This document shows, piece by piece, positions 1 through 7,503 of a DNA stretch of 35,959 bases. The notes beneath the pieces were generated by a model. The model was not told where the DNA came from. It worked only from the letters and a program-made list of their open reading frames with translations, and ran no database searches. The translations under genes and the position numbers were made by a program. Where the stretch lies: NCBI GenBank assembly GCA_017942165.1, contig JAGKSB010000020.1:1-35959 (forward strand). The letters are read 5' to 3'. Each line of letters begins with the position of its first letter. Positions within the stretch are counted from its first letter, which is position 1. The stretch is from Rhinopithecimicrobium faecis. Lineage in GTDB: Bacteria > Bacteroidota > Bacteroidia > Sphingobacteriales > Sphingobacteriaceae.

Positions 1-111
1 AGTGCCTGTGGAAATACCCTATTCACGGACGATATCACTCGTCGATTTTCCAGCTTCGTACTCTTTTAAAATATTGACGATTTGGTGTTCTGTGAATTTA
101 CTTCTTTTCAT
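1..111 (-). pseudogene. IS3-family transposase OrfA, N-terminal fragment with in-frame TAG
   Basis: Reading the minus strand from the ATG at 109-111 gives MKRSKFTEHQIVNILKEYEA and then GKSTSDIVRE, a stop, and GISTGT. This is the typical start of an IS3-family OrfA: an Hin/Tc1-like helix-turn-helix that binds the IS ends. The stop is TAG at 19-21, where family members usually read REYGIS, so one base change (TAT to TAG) explains it. The rest of the gene lies outside the window. Family assignment rests on recognising the N-terminal motif. It is most likely a dead copy. Confidence 0.8.
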
Positions 112-148
112 AATTTATCAGACGAATTTAACATTTTATGTGGTCTGA

Positions 149-184
149 AAAATAGGGAATTCTACCAAAATAGGGAATTCTACC
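149..184. repeat. Perfect tandem 18-bp repeat at the presumed IS3 end
   Basis: The 18-bp unit AAAATAGGGAATTCTACC occurs twice in perfect tandem (149-166 and 167-184). Read outwards on the minus strand the block starts TGGTAGAATTCCC, with the 5'-TG typical of IS3 ends, and lies about 40-75 nt upstream of the OrfA ATG. It is probably the IS terminal inverted repeat, duplicated. The other end of the IS is outside the window, so the inverted-repeat status is inferred. Confidence 0.6.
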
Positions 185-199
185 ATTTTCATTCAACCC

Positions 200-913
200 T
201 TAATGTATCAACTGATCAAACCTAGCTAAAATATCATCTACCTCATCCAAATCAGAAAGATGTTCTATTAATTTAGGCTCCAAACTCATTAACAGTAAGA
301 TGATAGCATCATAGATATATTTTGGCTCCTCTAAGCTCAATTTATTGCCATTGAAACAGATAGGTTCATTGTGATATAAGCGATTGCGAAAGGACTTAAT
401 ATCCATTAAGGTTTTCCAAATTTCATTACGTCCATATTTCTTTGGATGCATTCGGAAGATTTTTATGGGTACACCTCGAAGTACTTTATACGGTTTAACT
501 CTAAAAAGGAACACCCAAAATCCAAAATTTTGTTGTGCAATCAAATTGTTTTTAGTCACAGGAATACCACTTGCCTTAAGTTTTTTGGAGACCTATTTTA
601 TACTTGATAACAAATATGTATTCAAACTCATTTTTCCTGCATATGCATTATAGTAGTATAACTCTTGATTGCACATAAATCCATTTACTTGATTTATGAT
701 CCAATTATCATCTTGAAAATGATTGCTTAATTGTTGGTTTAAACGATTACGAAGTATTACCTCTAGAAGGGTCAGTAGTGGGTAGAAACTCTTAGATAAC
801 ATAATGTTCAACTTATATAAATCCCAACTGCTTATAGATAATAGTTGACTTATCTCCTGATATTTAGCAATACGTGCTGCGGAAAATATAAAACTTAACT
901 CCTGAATTTTCAT
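200..913 (-). pseudogene. Abi-family (Abi_2/AbiD/F-like) phage-defence gene split by one in-frame TAG
   Basis: Two open stretches (913-596 and 592-200) are in the same frame and separated only by TAG at 593-595. Together they make one 237-codon gene. The N-terminal half has SFYPLLTLLEVILRNRLN. The C-terminal half has FGFWVFLF and then IKSFRNRLYHNEPI. These are the R-N-x(4)-H-like (HEPN-type RNase-like) signatures of Abi-family proteins, which cause abortive infection when phage attack. The reading across the stop is IK-stop-VSKKLKASG, so no frameshift is needed. It could be a recent nonsense mutation, a sequencing error or a read-through site. It sits in a mobile element remnant, where defence genes are common. 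The family assignment is by motif only. Confidence 0.7.
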
Positions 914-965
914 TTTTAGAAAAATAGTTATTAGAAACGAAATAAAATTTATACCTTTATACTAT

Positions 966-1008
966 GAGGCTCGGGCAAGCCTCTTATCTCCGGATAACGT
1001 ACCCGAGC
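966..1008. repeat. Overlapping GC-rich inverted repeats downstream of the DnaC-like gene
   Basis: GAGGCT (966-971) pairs with AGCCTC (978-983), while GCTCGGG (969-975) pairs with CCCGAGC (1002-1008). The two stems share bases, so they exclude each other. Inside the larger loop, TATC-TCCG-GATA (985-996) forms a third small stem. The segment is GC-rich within AT-rich DNA and begins just after the stop codon of the DnaC-like gene. It could be a terminator, a processing site or a recombination/transfer site. No poly-T follows on the minus strand. Confidence 0.5.
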
Positions 1009-1015
1009 GCTGGAG

Positions 1016-1669
1016 TTAGAGTCCCCTTTTTGGAGACTCTTTCTGTTTTAAGAACATTTCTCGAAAGCGCGAGCGCGCACGATTGCCATAAATGACATCG
1101 ATCTCATGTGTTGATAAGTTCGTTGTTATATGGGTCTTAACCCCTTCACGAACAAACACATCATAGCGTGTTAATAGTATTTCACCCAGTACATTTATTT
1201 CTGTACCGTAGTAGTTAGTATTCATTTCAGCACCTAAATCGTCAAAACAAAATACAAATGGCTTCTGGTGGTAGATATGTCCTCGAGTATATTGCCTAAT
1301 GACTAAGGGGCCATTTTCGGCATATTCAGAAACAATTGAACGACAACTCTTTATCTTAAATTGATTCTCATAATCTAGAATAGTTCGAATTAGTTCAAAC
1401 AAGAAAGTTTTTCCGCAGCCTATAGGCCCTGCAAGTAAAATCCCCTTTTTAAGATTTATACCCAATTCGGAACACATAAATGTGTCATTGAGAAAATATG
1501 CTGCCATCGTAACGACCGTTTTATAATCTAACGTATCAAATTGGAACTCCTTATTCAATCTCTCACTCGCTCTTTTTTCCAGAGCATCCACAACGTTTGC
1601 ATAATTAATAGGGGTCGTCGTAGCGCTTATTAGTGGTAACTCGGAGGTGTTTTGCGCGATCTTTTTCAT
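1016..1669 (-). CDS. DnaC/IstB-like AAA+ ATPase (helicase loader) of a mobile element
   Basis: The 217-aa protein has a Walker A GPIGCGKT (K87), a Walker B FVFCFDDLG, a sensor-1-like THITTNLS and a C-terminal arginine-finger region GNRARSRFREMF. This matches DnaC-like ATPases that load replicative helicase, and the small ATPases common in Bacteroidota mobile elements. I chose the ATG at 1669. The open frame also extends to a TTG at 1693, which would add eight residues. It overlaps the end of the upstream DnaD-like gene by 65 nt, which suggests translational coupling in one operon (xis-like, DnaD-like, DnaC-like). The role in replicating the excised element is inferred from the family and the neighbour. 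Confidence 0.8.
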   Translation of the reverse strand: MKKIAQNTSELPLISATTTPINYANVVDALEKRASERLNKEFQFDTLDYKTVVTMAAYFLNDTFMCSELGINLKKGILLAGPIGCGKTFLFELIRTILDYENQFKIKSCRSIVSEYAENGPLVIRQYTRGHIYHQKPFVFCFDDLGAEMNTNYYGTEINVLGEILLTRYDVFVREGVKTHITTNLSTHEIDVIYGNRARSRFREMFLKQKESPKRGL

Positions 1670-2576
1670 GACGTTTCGATTTAAAATTATCAATTTTCAA
1701 AATCCAGCTATGAGCAGAAGAGCACCAATTAATCATCGGAGTTTTTCCACCTACTTTCCACCCGTTTGAAGTATAATGATGAACAAATTTTTCGGCTTCT
1801 AGTGCTGTTGAATGGTTACCTTGAAAAAAGCGTTTAACAAGATCCAATGATGGCGGAATAGCTCTGTCAAAACCTTCGTTTCCGATATTTTCCTTAACCA
1901 AAAGATTTTCGGCAGAGGAGAGCGCGCCCTCGTTTACCTTTGTTTTGTTTTTATCCTGTTCATGGGTTTGTTTTCTCTTATCTAATAGATGTTTACCTGC
2001 AAGTTCATTAGCCGATTCAAGTATCGGTTTACCTAGCAGTTTATCCATTGGTTTATCTACCTGATCAGTTGCTTGAGTAGCAAGGAAACTTTCCGACTGA
2101 TTTACTTTAAAAATTTCAGATTGTAGGGGAGGTAGTTCATTCAATGATTCCGCATCATGTATGATAGTAGCATTTGCTTCTGTCCTTACATTAGCAGCTC
2201 TTCGAGCTGTACTTCGTATGGTTTTAGATCGTTGGTCAACCTGTTTAAAGTCGCCCAGCATACCAAAAGGATTTGGCCCCTGGAAATCAGAAAGATCATG
2301 TAAGTATATTTCACTTAGAATAGTTGGTATATGAGAAGGCTTATATGAAATGTATTCATGCTCGATCAACAAATTCAAGCAACGATGATACGTTGCTGTT
2401 GATCGTATTTTAGAGAGATCCATCAAATCCTTTCTGAGAACTAGGATAGGATTGCGAAAGCGATTCAAATTCCAATATTGAAACAAGTTTAAATACAGGC
2501 TAATTCCAAAAACACTTAATATTGGATCGTTCGCTGATTTCTTCAAGAATCCTGTCATATGTTTAATATAATTCAT
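1605..2576 (-). CDS. DnaD/DnaT-like replication protein of a mobile element
   Basis: The 323-aa protein begins with a region that looks like a winged helix (about residues 10-95, with DLSKIRSTATYHRCLNLLIE as a likely recognition segment). A long polar, probably disordered linker follows (about 110-245). The C-terminal module includes FFQGN...EAEKFVHHYTSNGWKVGG, then MINWCSSAHSWI. That C-terminal pattern resembles the DnaD/DnaT-like helix bundle that binds ssDNA and recruits a helicase loader. Its ATGA overlap with the upstream HTH gene, and the DnaC-like gene directly downstream, support a helicase-loading pair. I recognise the domain style, not a named gene. Confidence 0.65.
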   Translation of the reverse strand: MNYIKHMTGFLKKSANDPILSVFGISLYLNLFQYWNLNRFRNPILVLRKDLMDLSKIRSTATYHRCLNLLIEHEYISYKPSHIPTILSEIYLHDLSDFQGPNPFGMLGDFKQVDQRSKTIRSTARRAANVRTEANATIIHDAESLNELPPLQSEIFKVNQSESFLATQATDQVDKPMDKLLGKPILESANELAGKHLLDKRKQTHEQDKNKTKVNEGALSSAENLLVKENIGNEGFDRAIPPSLDLVKRFFQGNHSTALEAEKFVHHYTSNGWKVGGKTPMINWCSSAHSWILKIDNFKSKRHEKDRAKHLRVTTNKRYDDPY

Positions 2577-2863
2577 AGCTTCATCTTATTAACACTAATA
2601 ACTTTCTCCGAATCCATAAGATCCATTATTTCTTCGTAATCATAATAAATGGTGCGATCGATCTTGGTAAATGTTAGATACCCACGACTGCGCAGACTAA
2701 ATAAATGTGAATTGGAAATATTCAACAAGCTCTCCACTTCCTTTCCGCGAAGCCATTTCTTTGCGGGAGAATATATGTTGTCATTTCTCAATTCATTAAT
2801 CTTCTCATAAAGCTCATGTTTGAAATAATCAAAATCAGCTTTGGTCAATAATTCAACTATCAT
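2573..2863 (-). CDS. Excisionase-like helix-turn-helix protein (HTH_17/MerR-type)
   Basis: This 96-aa protein carries KKWLRGKEVESLLNISNSHL followed by FSLRSRGYLTFTKIDRTIYYD. That is the winged-helix layout of Bacteroidota excisionase-type proteins: helix-turn-helix, then R-x-x-G-x-L-x-x-x-K-I, then a wing ending in Y-Y. Such proteins bend DNA at attachment sites or regulate excision genes. The stop overlaps the next start (ATGA at 2573-2576), so it is the first gene of a coupled operon. A dyad at 2910-2940 lies about 47 nt upstream. rteC, in the same direction, is the next gene upstream. Confidence 0.75.
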   Translation of the reverse strand: MIVELLTKADFDYFKHELYEKINELRNDNIYSPAKKWLRGKEVESLLNISNSHLFSLRSRGYLTFTKIDRTIYYDYEEIMDLMDSEKVISVNKMKL

Positions 2864-2909
2864 AATACAAATATTTGATTACCATAAAACTACAAAGACT
2901 TAAAACAGA

Positions 2910-2940
2910 AATTTATTAACTTAAAAAAGGTTAATAAATT
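2910..2940. promoter_or_regulatory. 11-bp dyad upstream of the excisionase-like gene (candidate operator)
   Basis: AATTTATTAAC (2910-2920) and GTTAATAAATT (2930-2940) are perfect inverted repeats with a 9-nt spacer. The half-site GTTAATAA occurs again at 3007-3014, and a related ATTAATAAC lies near 2978. In CTnDOT, RteC binds inverted half-sites ahead of the excision operon. This dyad sits in the equivalent place, between rteC and the xis-like gene. The assignment to RteC is inference. Confidence 0.5.
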
Positions 2941-3030
2941 TAATTTCAAAAAGTGGCTGCGGATGCGCAGAAGGCCATAAATTAATAACTGTTCAAAATC
3001 AACCAAGTTAATAAAACAGTACTCACTCAA

Positions 3031-3723
3031 CTAATCCTTGTCAGAATTAAGCAGCATGACCATGCGCTTAATAAAAGGAAAACGATCTTTCTTCGCATTT
3101 TTCAATTGATGAATCGATACGTTTATATTGGAAAATTTAATATGGAAGAACAGTTCAAAAACACGCGCCATATAGAGTCCATATATCACTTGGATTAATT
3201 CTGATTTACAACCATTCCAGCGCACCCCTTCAATAGGTCCTGTATTTTTTTTCTCCAAATTTTGAATACTTTCAAGGCTTAGAATTCTATTCTTCAAATA
3301 GACTAGCGTATTTTTTCGAGCCAAATAATTTGCATAGTTTTTATCATGAAAGGTGCTGAATCCGGGGTCTTGCATACACTCAATAGAATTTGTATGATAC
3401 AAAGGATTAGATTGATACCTCGTAAAATACTGAATATCCTTTTCGGATCTTCCTAAATCAAAATATCCATTAAGTTGGTTGTCGACAATGAAACTCGTAT
3501 GAATTTGCTGAATCCAAGATTTATAATAGCTAATTTCATGTTCACGAGAGGTGCGGGAATTATCACGTTCAATACTGTAGACATCAACGAAGTATAACAA
3601 CTCCTTAAATATTTGCGGTTTGAGGAGTTTGAAAAACTCAATTTCCTCAGCCGTATTGCCAAAATTGTTTTTTACAACCAATTCGCGAAGAGGAGGAAGT
3701 AAACTTATAATATAGTTGGTCAT
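3031..3723 (-). CDS. rteC: RteC-type regulator of element excision
   Basis: The 230-aa protein matches RteC in its typical order. The central part is HDKNYANYLARKNTLVYLKNR. The C-terminal helices are LIQVIYGLYMARVF and then FFHIKFSNINVSIHQLKNAKKDRFPFIKRM, with the conserved K-x-R/D-R-x-x-F-x-x pattern. In CTnDOT, RteC switches on the excision genes. The ATG at 3723 is preferred; the frame also extends four codons to a GTG at 3735. The gene ends in TAG at 3031-3033, which shows TAG works as a normal stop here. It is read toward the xis-like gene, with a 167-nt gap that holds a dyad. Confidence 0.85.
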   Translation of the reverse strand: MTNYIISLLPPLRELVVKNNFGNTAEEIEFFKLLKPQIFKELLYFVDVYSIERDNSRTSREHEISYYKSWIQQIHTSFIVDNQLNGYFDLGRSEKDIQYFTRYQSNPLYHTNSIECMQDPGFSTFHDKNYANYLARKNTLVYLKNRILSLESIQNLEKKNTGPIEGVRWNGCKSELIQVIYGLYMARVFELFFHIKFSNINVSIHQLKNAKKDRFPFIKRMVMLLNSDKD

Positions 3724-3851
3724 TTCGTTGGCCACTTGATAAAGTTGATGGTCAACGTTTAAAAGGTCTTTTTTTTAAAAGTTCTACTTTTATAAGTATC
3801 TTATTTGTAAGTCTACGAACGGTAGTAATATCGAGAAATAATGCCATAATA

Positions 3852-3904
3852 ATTGTTTAAAGTTAATAGTAGCGCCTTCGCGCACAATAAAAATCTTAAA
3901 CAAT
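3852..3904. repeat. Nested inverted repeat between rteC and the recombinase
   Basis: ATTGTTTAA (3852-3860) and TTAAACAAT (3896-3904) are a perfect outer pair. Inside lies GCGC-CTTC-GCGC (3872-3883), a short GC stem. The structure follows the recombinase 3' end by about 43 nt. It could be its terminator or an attachment/arm-type site. No T-tract follows on the minus strand, which weakens the terminator reading. The rest of the 3736-3946 gap shows nothing else. Confidence 0.45.
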
Positions 3905-3946
3905 AGGCTTTTACTTGTTTATTTAATAAGCGGACTATTGAATTTT

Positions 3947-4537
3947 TTAATCCATCCATTTCAGTTTAGCAATATCCTCAGCGACCTTCTGATCAGTAAT
4001 TCTAGCATATACCTGTGTCGTTTTCATGCTTCGGTGGCCAAGCATATTGCTGACTGTTTCTATAGGTACCCCACGTGAGAGTGTCACCGTTGTCGCAAAT
4101 GTATGCCTTGAAGTATGAAAGGTAATATTCTTATTGATGTTCGTTATCACAGCAATCTCTTTCAGAAAGTTATTCATTAATTGGTTGCTGTAGCGGGGGA
4201 GTAGCGTCCCATCATTAATACACTTGGCATGGTGGCTGTATTTTTCAATAAGCTGTCGCGGGATTTCCATTAGTGGGATCTATGCTAAGACTTTCGTCTT
4301 TCGACGATTTATTTGTATCCAATCTTCCCCATGAATACCTTTAATAATATTATCCGGTGATAATGTAACTACATCACTGTAGGATAGGCCAGTGAAGCAG
4401 GAAAATACAAAAATATCACGCACCATTTCTAGACGCTCAAATTCAGTTTTAAGAGCTATTACATGCTTAAGCTCATCTAAGGTTAAGAAATCTCGGTTTA
4501 CTGCAAGAAGTTTCTTCTTATATAGTCTAAATGGGTC
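3947..4537 (-). pseudogene. Tyrosine recombinase (integrase), N-terminus lost and in-frame TAG
   Basis: The frame from 4537 reads DPFRLYKKK...FLTLDELKHV...FVFSCFTGLSYSDVVTLSPD, which is the start of the catalytic domain. It continues to RRKTKVLA, a TAG at 4280-4282, then IPLMEIPRQLIEKY...FHTSRHTFATTVTLSRGV and MLGHRSMKTTQVYA. The catalytic pieces seen are R (TGLSYSD region), K of RKT, HxxR (HTSRH), the GH of MLGHRS and the final Y. The arm-binding and core-binding N-terminal domains are missing because an ISL3 fragment replaces them near 4541. Only the part after the stop (4270-3947) forms its own 107-aa ORF. This is typical of CTn-type integrases. It is almost certainly inactive. Confidence 0.85.
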
Positions 4538-4540
4538 CTG

Positions 4541-4930
4541 TTGCAGTCATTCATTATCCAGGCAGAGTGGACCGATTCTCAAAAGGTACGAGCAGAAGTG
4601 TTATTCGAGCGGTATCCTGATCTAAAAAGAGCTTATAACCTGAGCATAGAGTTGAGTAATATCTTTGAGAATAGTCCAGATAAATTATATGGAATGACGC
4701 GCTTAGCCAAGTGGCATGAAAAGGTTCGACTATGCGGTTTCCAATCCTTTAACACCATCTCAAGAACCATTCAATTGCATTATAAAACAATCTTAAATTA
4801 CTTCGATAATCGGTCAACAAATGCCTCGGCTGAATCCTTCAATGCTAAAATAAAATCCTTCAGAGCCAAGCTAAGAGGTGTCCGTAATATTGACTTTTTT
4901 CTTTTTAGATTGGCGAAATTATACGCCTAA
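4541..4930 (+). pseudogene. ISL3-family (ISAon1-like) transposase, C-terminal fragment
   Basis: The ORF opens with a TTG inside the junction and then reads AEWTDSQKVRAEVLFERYPD and FDNRSTNASAESFNAKIKSF, ending FFLFRLAKLYA. This is the end of the DDE domain of ISL3-family transposases, with the last acidic residue in NASAESFNAKIK. The first two-thirds of the protein are absent. It runs on the opposite strand to the integrase remnant, and recognisable homology to the two proteins meets within about 20 nt (4537-4556). Downstream, GCTCCACAACTTTTGGTTAT (about 4941-4960) resembles an ISL3 terminal repeat. That repeat is inferred, since its partner is lost. Confidence 0.8.
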
Positions 4931-5000
4931 AATAATCTGTGCTCCACAACTTTTGGTTATGATCCCTTATTATAGGAAATATTGGGCTACTCAAAAAACA

Positions 5001-5033
5001 AAAAACCCACTTTAATTTAATTAAAGCGGGTTT
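5001..5033 (-). terminator. Rho-independent terminator of tRNA-Ser
   Basis: AAACCC-x-CTTTAA (5003-5015) pairs with TTAAAG-x-GGGTTT (5021-5033). The one non-matching position forms a G-U pair only in the minus-strand RNA, and a T-rich tract follows on that strand. It ends the tRNA transcript. Confidence 0.8.
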
Positions 5034-5054
5034 GCGACCTTTTTGAGGTTGTCG

Positions 5055-5144
5055 TGGCGGAGGAGGCGGGATTCGAACCCGCGGTACCGTTTCCAGTACG
5101 ACAGTTTAGCAAACTGTTCCTTTCGGCCACTCAGGCACCCCTCC
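5055..5144 (-). tRNA. tRNA-Ser(GCT)
   Basis: The cloverleaf reads GGAGGGGTGCCTGAGTGG..., with anticodon stem ACAGT, loop TTGCTAA and stem ACTGT (anticodon GCT). It has a long variable arm with GTACTGGAAACGGTAC, as serine tRNAs do, a T-arm GCGGGTTCGAATCCCGC, and an encoded CCA at 5055-5057. The acceptor has a single G-U pair. Its 3' end faces the element remnant, so it is the likely insertion target. Confidence 0.95.
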
Positions 5145-5278
5145 GTTGTTTTGACAGTACAAACATAAGCCAATTATTTGGATTTGCAAAGTCCTGTTAA
5201 ACTTTTTTTGGTAAAAAATAGGGCTATAAATACTAATATGCTGACATTCAATTTATTTAATTGCGATAAAAAAATAAT

Positions 5279-7423
5279 TTATTTTTTCAGCTTTATGTCA
5301 TAGTCTATACGTACATGGTAAATAGACTTTAGCATAGCCTTGAAAATATCTGCGGACTCAGTAATTTCACGTAGCGTGATATTGGAATTGGAGAATTGCT
5401 GCGCTTGTAGCTTATGGGCAATAATCTTATCCACTAACCCATTTATGGACTCTTCCGTATGCTCTTTCAAAGAGCGTGATGCAGCCTCTACGGAGTCTGC
5501 CATCATTAATACGGCTGTTTCCTTGGAGAAGGGTACAGGTCCGGGGTAGGTAAATAGTGACGTGTCCACAAGCTTATCAGGGTTGTTTTTTATAAAGAGG
5601 TTATAGAAATAATCTACCCGTGTAGTACCATGGTGTGTACGGATAAAGTCTATGAGCACTTCAGGGAGCTGATTTTTCTTAGCTATATCTATACCCTTTA
5701 TTACATGGGATATAATGATCTGTGCCGATTGCTCCGGTGTTAATTCATCATGTGGGTTTTTGTCGGTCTTTTGATTTTCAATAAAAAACTGGGGGTTAGC
5801 CATTTTCCCGATATCATGGTACAGTGCACCCGCACGTACAAGTAGGGGGTTGCCACCTATTTTATAGATTGCTGCTTCAGCTAAGTTTGCCACTTGTAAA
5901 GAGTGCTGAAAGGTGCCTGGCGCTTTGAAAGAAAGTTCTCTCAAGAGCTTGGAGTTGGAGTTTGTAAGCTCCATGAGTGTTAAATCTGAAATAATGCCAA
6001 AGAGCTTCTCAAAAGCGTATATTAAGGGATAGGCTAGTAGCGTTAGCCCTACAGAAACCATAAAGGGGATGATGTCCGACCAGTAGATATTTGAAAAAGA
6101 ACCATTTCGGGTAAGCCCTAGCCCGATATAGGCAATTAGATAGGTGGCAAAAATAATCGCTGAGGAAACGAAAAACTGCTCCCTTTTAACAAGGGTCTTA
6201 ATGCTGTAGATCGCTACCATACCGGCCATAAACTGTAAGAACACAAATTCGTAGGAGTTGGGGACAAATAATGCGGCAAGCAACACCATCAAGAGGTGCA
6301 TATTTAATGCTACACGTGTGTCAAAGAGAATACGTATAATTATGGGTACACCACAGAAGGGGATATAATAAAGGCTGGGGATCTTCAGCTTCACAGCCCA
6401 AGAAAGTACAAATAACATCCCTACAGCGATGATTAGAATAATTGAAAGAAGCCTGTTGTTATTGAAAATATCTTTTCTAAAGAGGTTTAAGAATACCAGT
6501 AGCAGCGATAGCGAGAGTGAGATAATTAAAAACTGCCCTAGGGTGACAAAATTTTGTGCCCCCGAGATTTTGGACTCATCCTCATAAACTTTTCTAAGGG
6601 ACTCTAGTTTTTGATAAGTTTCGTTGTTTATAATTTTATCTTTTTCAGCGATCAATTCACCTTTCTGCACCACGCCACGTGTAGACGATATATTCGCTAA
6701 GGCATTCTGCTCTAGCTTCTCCGTCAGGTTTTCATTAAAGACGTAGTTGATGGTAACGTAATTTTTAAGATTGTCTAGCAGCCACTTTTTGTTTTGGATG
6801 TCCTTCATCTTTTGGAGAGCATTTCCCATATAGGCGTAGGCTAGCTCTATGGTGTAGCAGTCGGCGGTATTCTTCTGCTGGACAACATTGTCTGCTACAA
6901 GATTAAAATTATAATGTTTTTGCGCATTATCATTGGGGTTGTTACCCCGATTTTGGAAGCGTGTATTTAAGGATACTACGCCCTTGTAGTAGACATGATT
7001 GAGGAGCTGTACACCGACCTCCTTATAGTCGTCAAAATTATTTTTTATGGTATCAGGCTTTGTGCTTTGCCACTTTTCGATAAGATCCGTATTAAACTGG
7101 TCGATCTGCTCCTTGCCTGTCGTAAGATTATAATTGTAGATAGGTTGAATGGTTTTCAGCACATTTTTCTTATCCGTATTTAGCTCTTCCTGCGTTTTTA
7201 ATACAGCGAAGTTATAGGGAGAGATTAAGTTCTCGTGGTTCCAAACTTTTCCTTTTTGAAATTCATACCTGAAGCGTGGTTGCTTAGGGAGTATAGAACA
7301 GATGATGATGATCGTCAAGAGCACCATACCAAATTTCTTTAGAAGATTGGTGCGGTCTAACTGCTGCGCATTATATTTTATTTTTAATCTAGCCACGTAG
7401 GAAATTATAAGGATACCTAACAA
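5279..7423 (-). CDS. 7TM-HD (PgpH/YqfF-type) cyclic-di-AMP phosphodiesterase
   Basis: The order is: N-terminal membrane segment (about 33-45), large extracytoplasmic domain (about 55-295) with ISPYNFAVLKTQEEL, about seven membrane segments (295-480), then a cytoplasmic HD domain. HD residues, numbered from the TTG start, are H507 (FQHS), H536-D537 (YHDIGK), H597-H598 (RTHHGTTR) and the later D of MMADSVEA. PgpH-family proteins hydrolyse c-di-AMP to pApA and control osmotic and cell-wall balance. In Bacteroidota this activity is inferred from the family. The start is uncertain: the longest frame begins at TTG 7423, but GTG at 7396 (VARLKIKYNAQQ) is a plausible alternative. The gene is divergent from rpe, with 80 nt between them. 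Confidence 0.85.
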   Translation of the reverse strand: MLGILIISYVARLKIKYNAQQLDRTNLLKKFGMVLLTIIIICSILPKQPRFRYEFQKGKVWNHENLISPYNFAVLKTQEELNTDKKNVLKTIQPIYNYNLTTGKEQIDQFNTDLIEKWQSTKPDTIKNNFDDYKEVGVQLLNHVYYKGVVSLNTRFQNRGNNPNDNAQKHYNFNLVADNVVQQKNTADCYTIELAYAYMGNALQKMKDIQNKKWLLDNLKNYVTINYVFNENLTEKLEQNALANISSTRGVVQKGELIAEKDKIINNETYQKLESLRKVYEDESKISGAQNFVTLGQFLIISLSLSLLLVFLNLFRKDIFNNNRLLSIILIIAVGMLFVLSWAVKLKIPSLYYIPFCGVPIIIRILFDTRVALNMHLLMVLLAALFVPNSYEFVFLQFMAGMVAIYSIKTLVKREQFFVSSAIIFATYLIAYIGLGLTRNGSFSNIYWSDIIPFMVSVGLTLLAYPLIYAFEKLFGIISDLTLMELTNSNSKLLRELSFKAPGTFQHSLQVANLAEAAIYKIGGNPLLVRAGALYHDIGKMANPQFFIENQKTDKNPHDELTPEQSAQIIISHVIKGIDIAKKNQLPEVLIDFIRTHHGTTRVDYFYNLFIKNNPDKLVDTSLFTYPGPVPFSKETAVLMMADSVEAASRSLKEHTEESINGLVDKIIAHKLQAQQFSNSNITLREITESADIFKAMLKSIYHVRIDYDIKLKK

Positions 7424-7476
7424 AAGTAATTAATATTTAGCTGATTTCGGAGGCTTCAAAACTAAATATGGATTAC

Positions 7477-7484
7477 TATCTTTG
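7477..7484 (+). promoter_or_regulatory. Bacteroidota -7 box of rpe
   Basis: TATCTTTG fits TAnnTTTG exactly and lies 19 nt before the ATG at 7504. It falls inside the extra N-terminal codons of the longer open frame (from 7468), so it argues for the shorter start. No clear -33 TTTG is visible. Confidence 0.6.
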
Positions 7485-7503
7485 TAAAAAAAATAAAAAA
7501 TTC

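Larger units (their letters stand above)
200..4930. mobile_element. Remnant of an integrative (CTn/ICE-like) element beside tRNA-Ser
   Basis: The block contains, all on the minus strand, a tyrosine recombinase remnant, rteC, an excisionase-like HTH gene, a DnaD-like gene, a DnaC-like gene and an Abi gene. An ISL3 fragment on the plus strand interrupts the recombinase. RteC and small HTH excisionases are hallmarks of CTnDOT-type Bacteroidota elements. The 3' end of tRNA-Ser(GCT) at 5055 faces the block, as expected for an integration site, but I found no second copy of the tRNA 3' end in this window. No relaxase or conjugation genes are visible, so the element is partial or extends left of the window. 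Confidence 0.7.

Noticed and set aside
1..4930. Amber (TAG) recoding as a genetic code change in this organism
   Set aside because: rteC ends with TAG right after a complete C-terminus and the core genes I checked use TAA; three nonsense codons in a decaying element do not prove recoding.
7468..7503. Longer start of rpe at ATG 7468
   Set aside because: The -7 box TATCTTTG lies inside these codons, so the transcript starts after them; the 7504 ATG gives the usual length.
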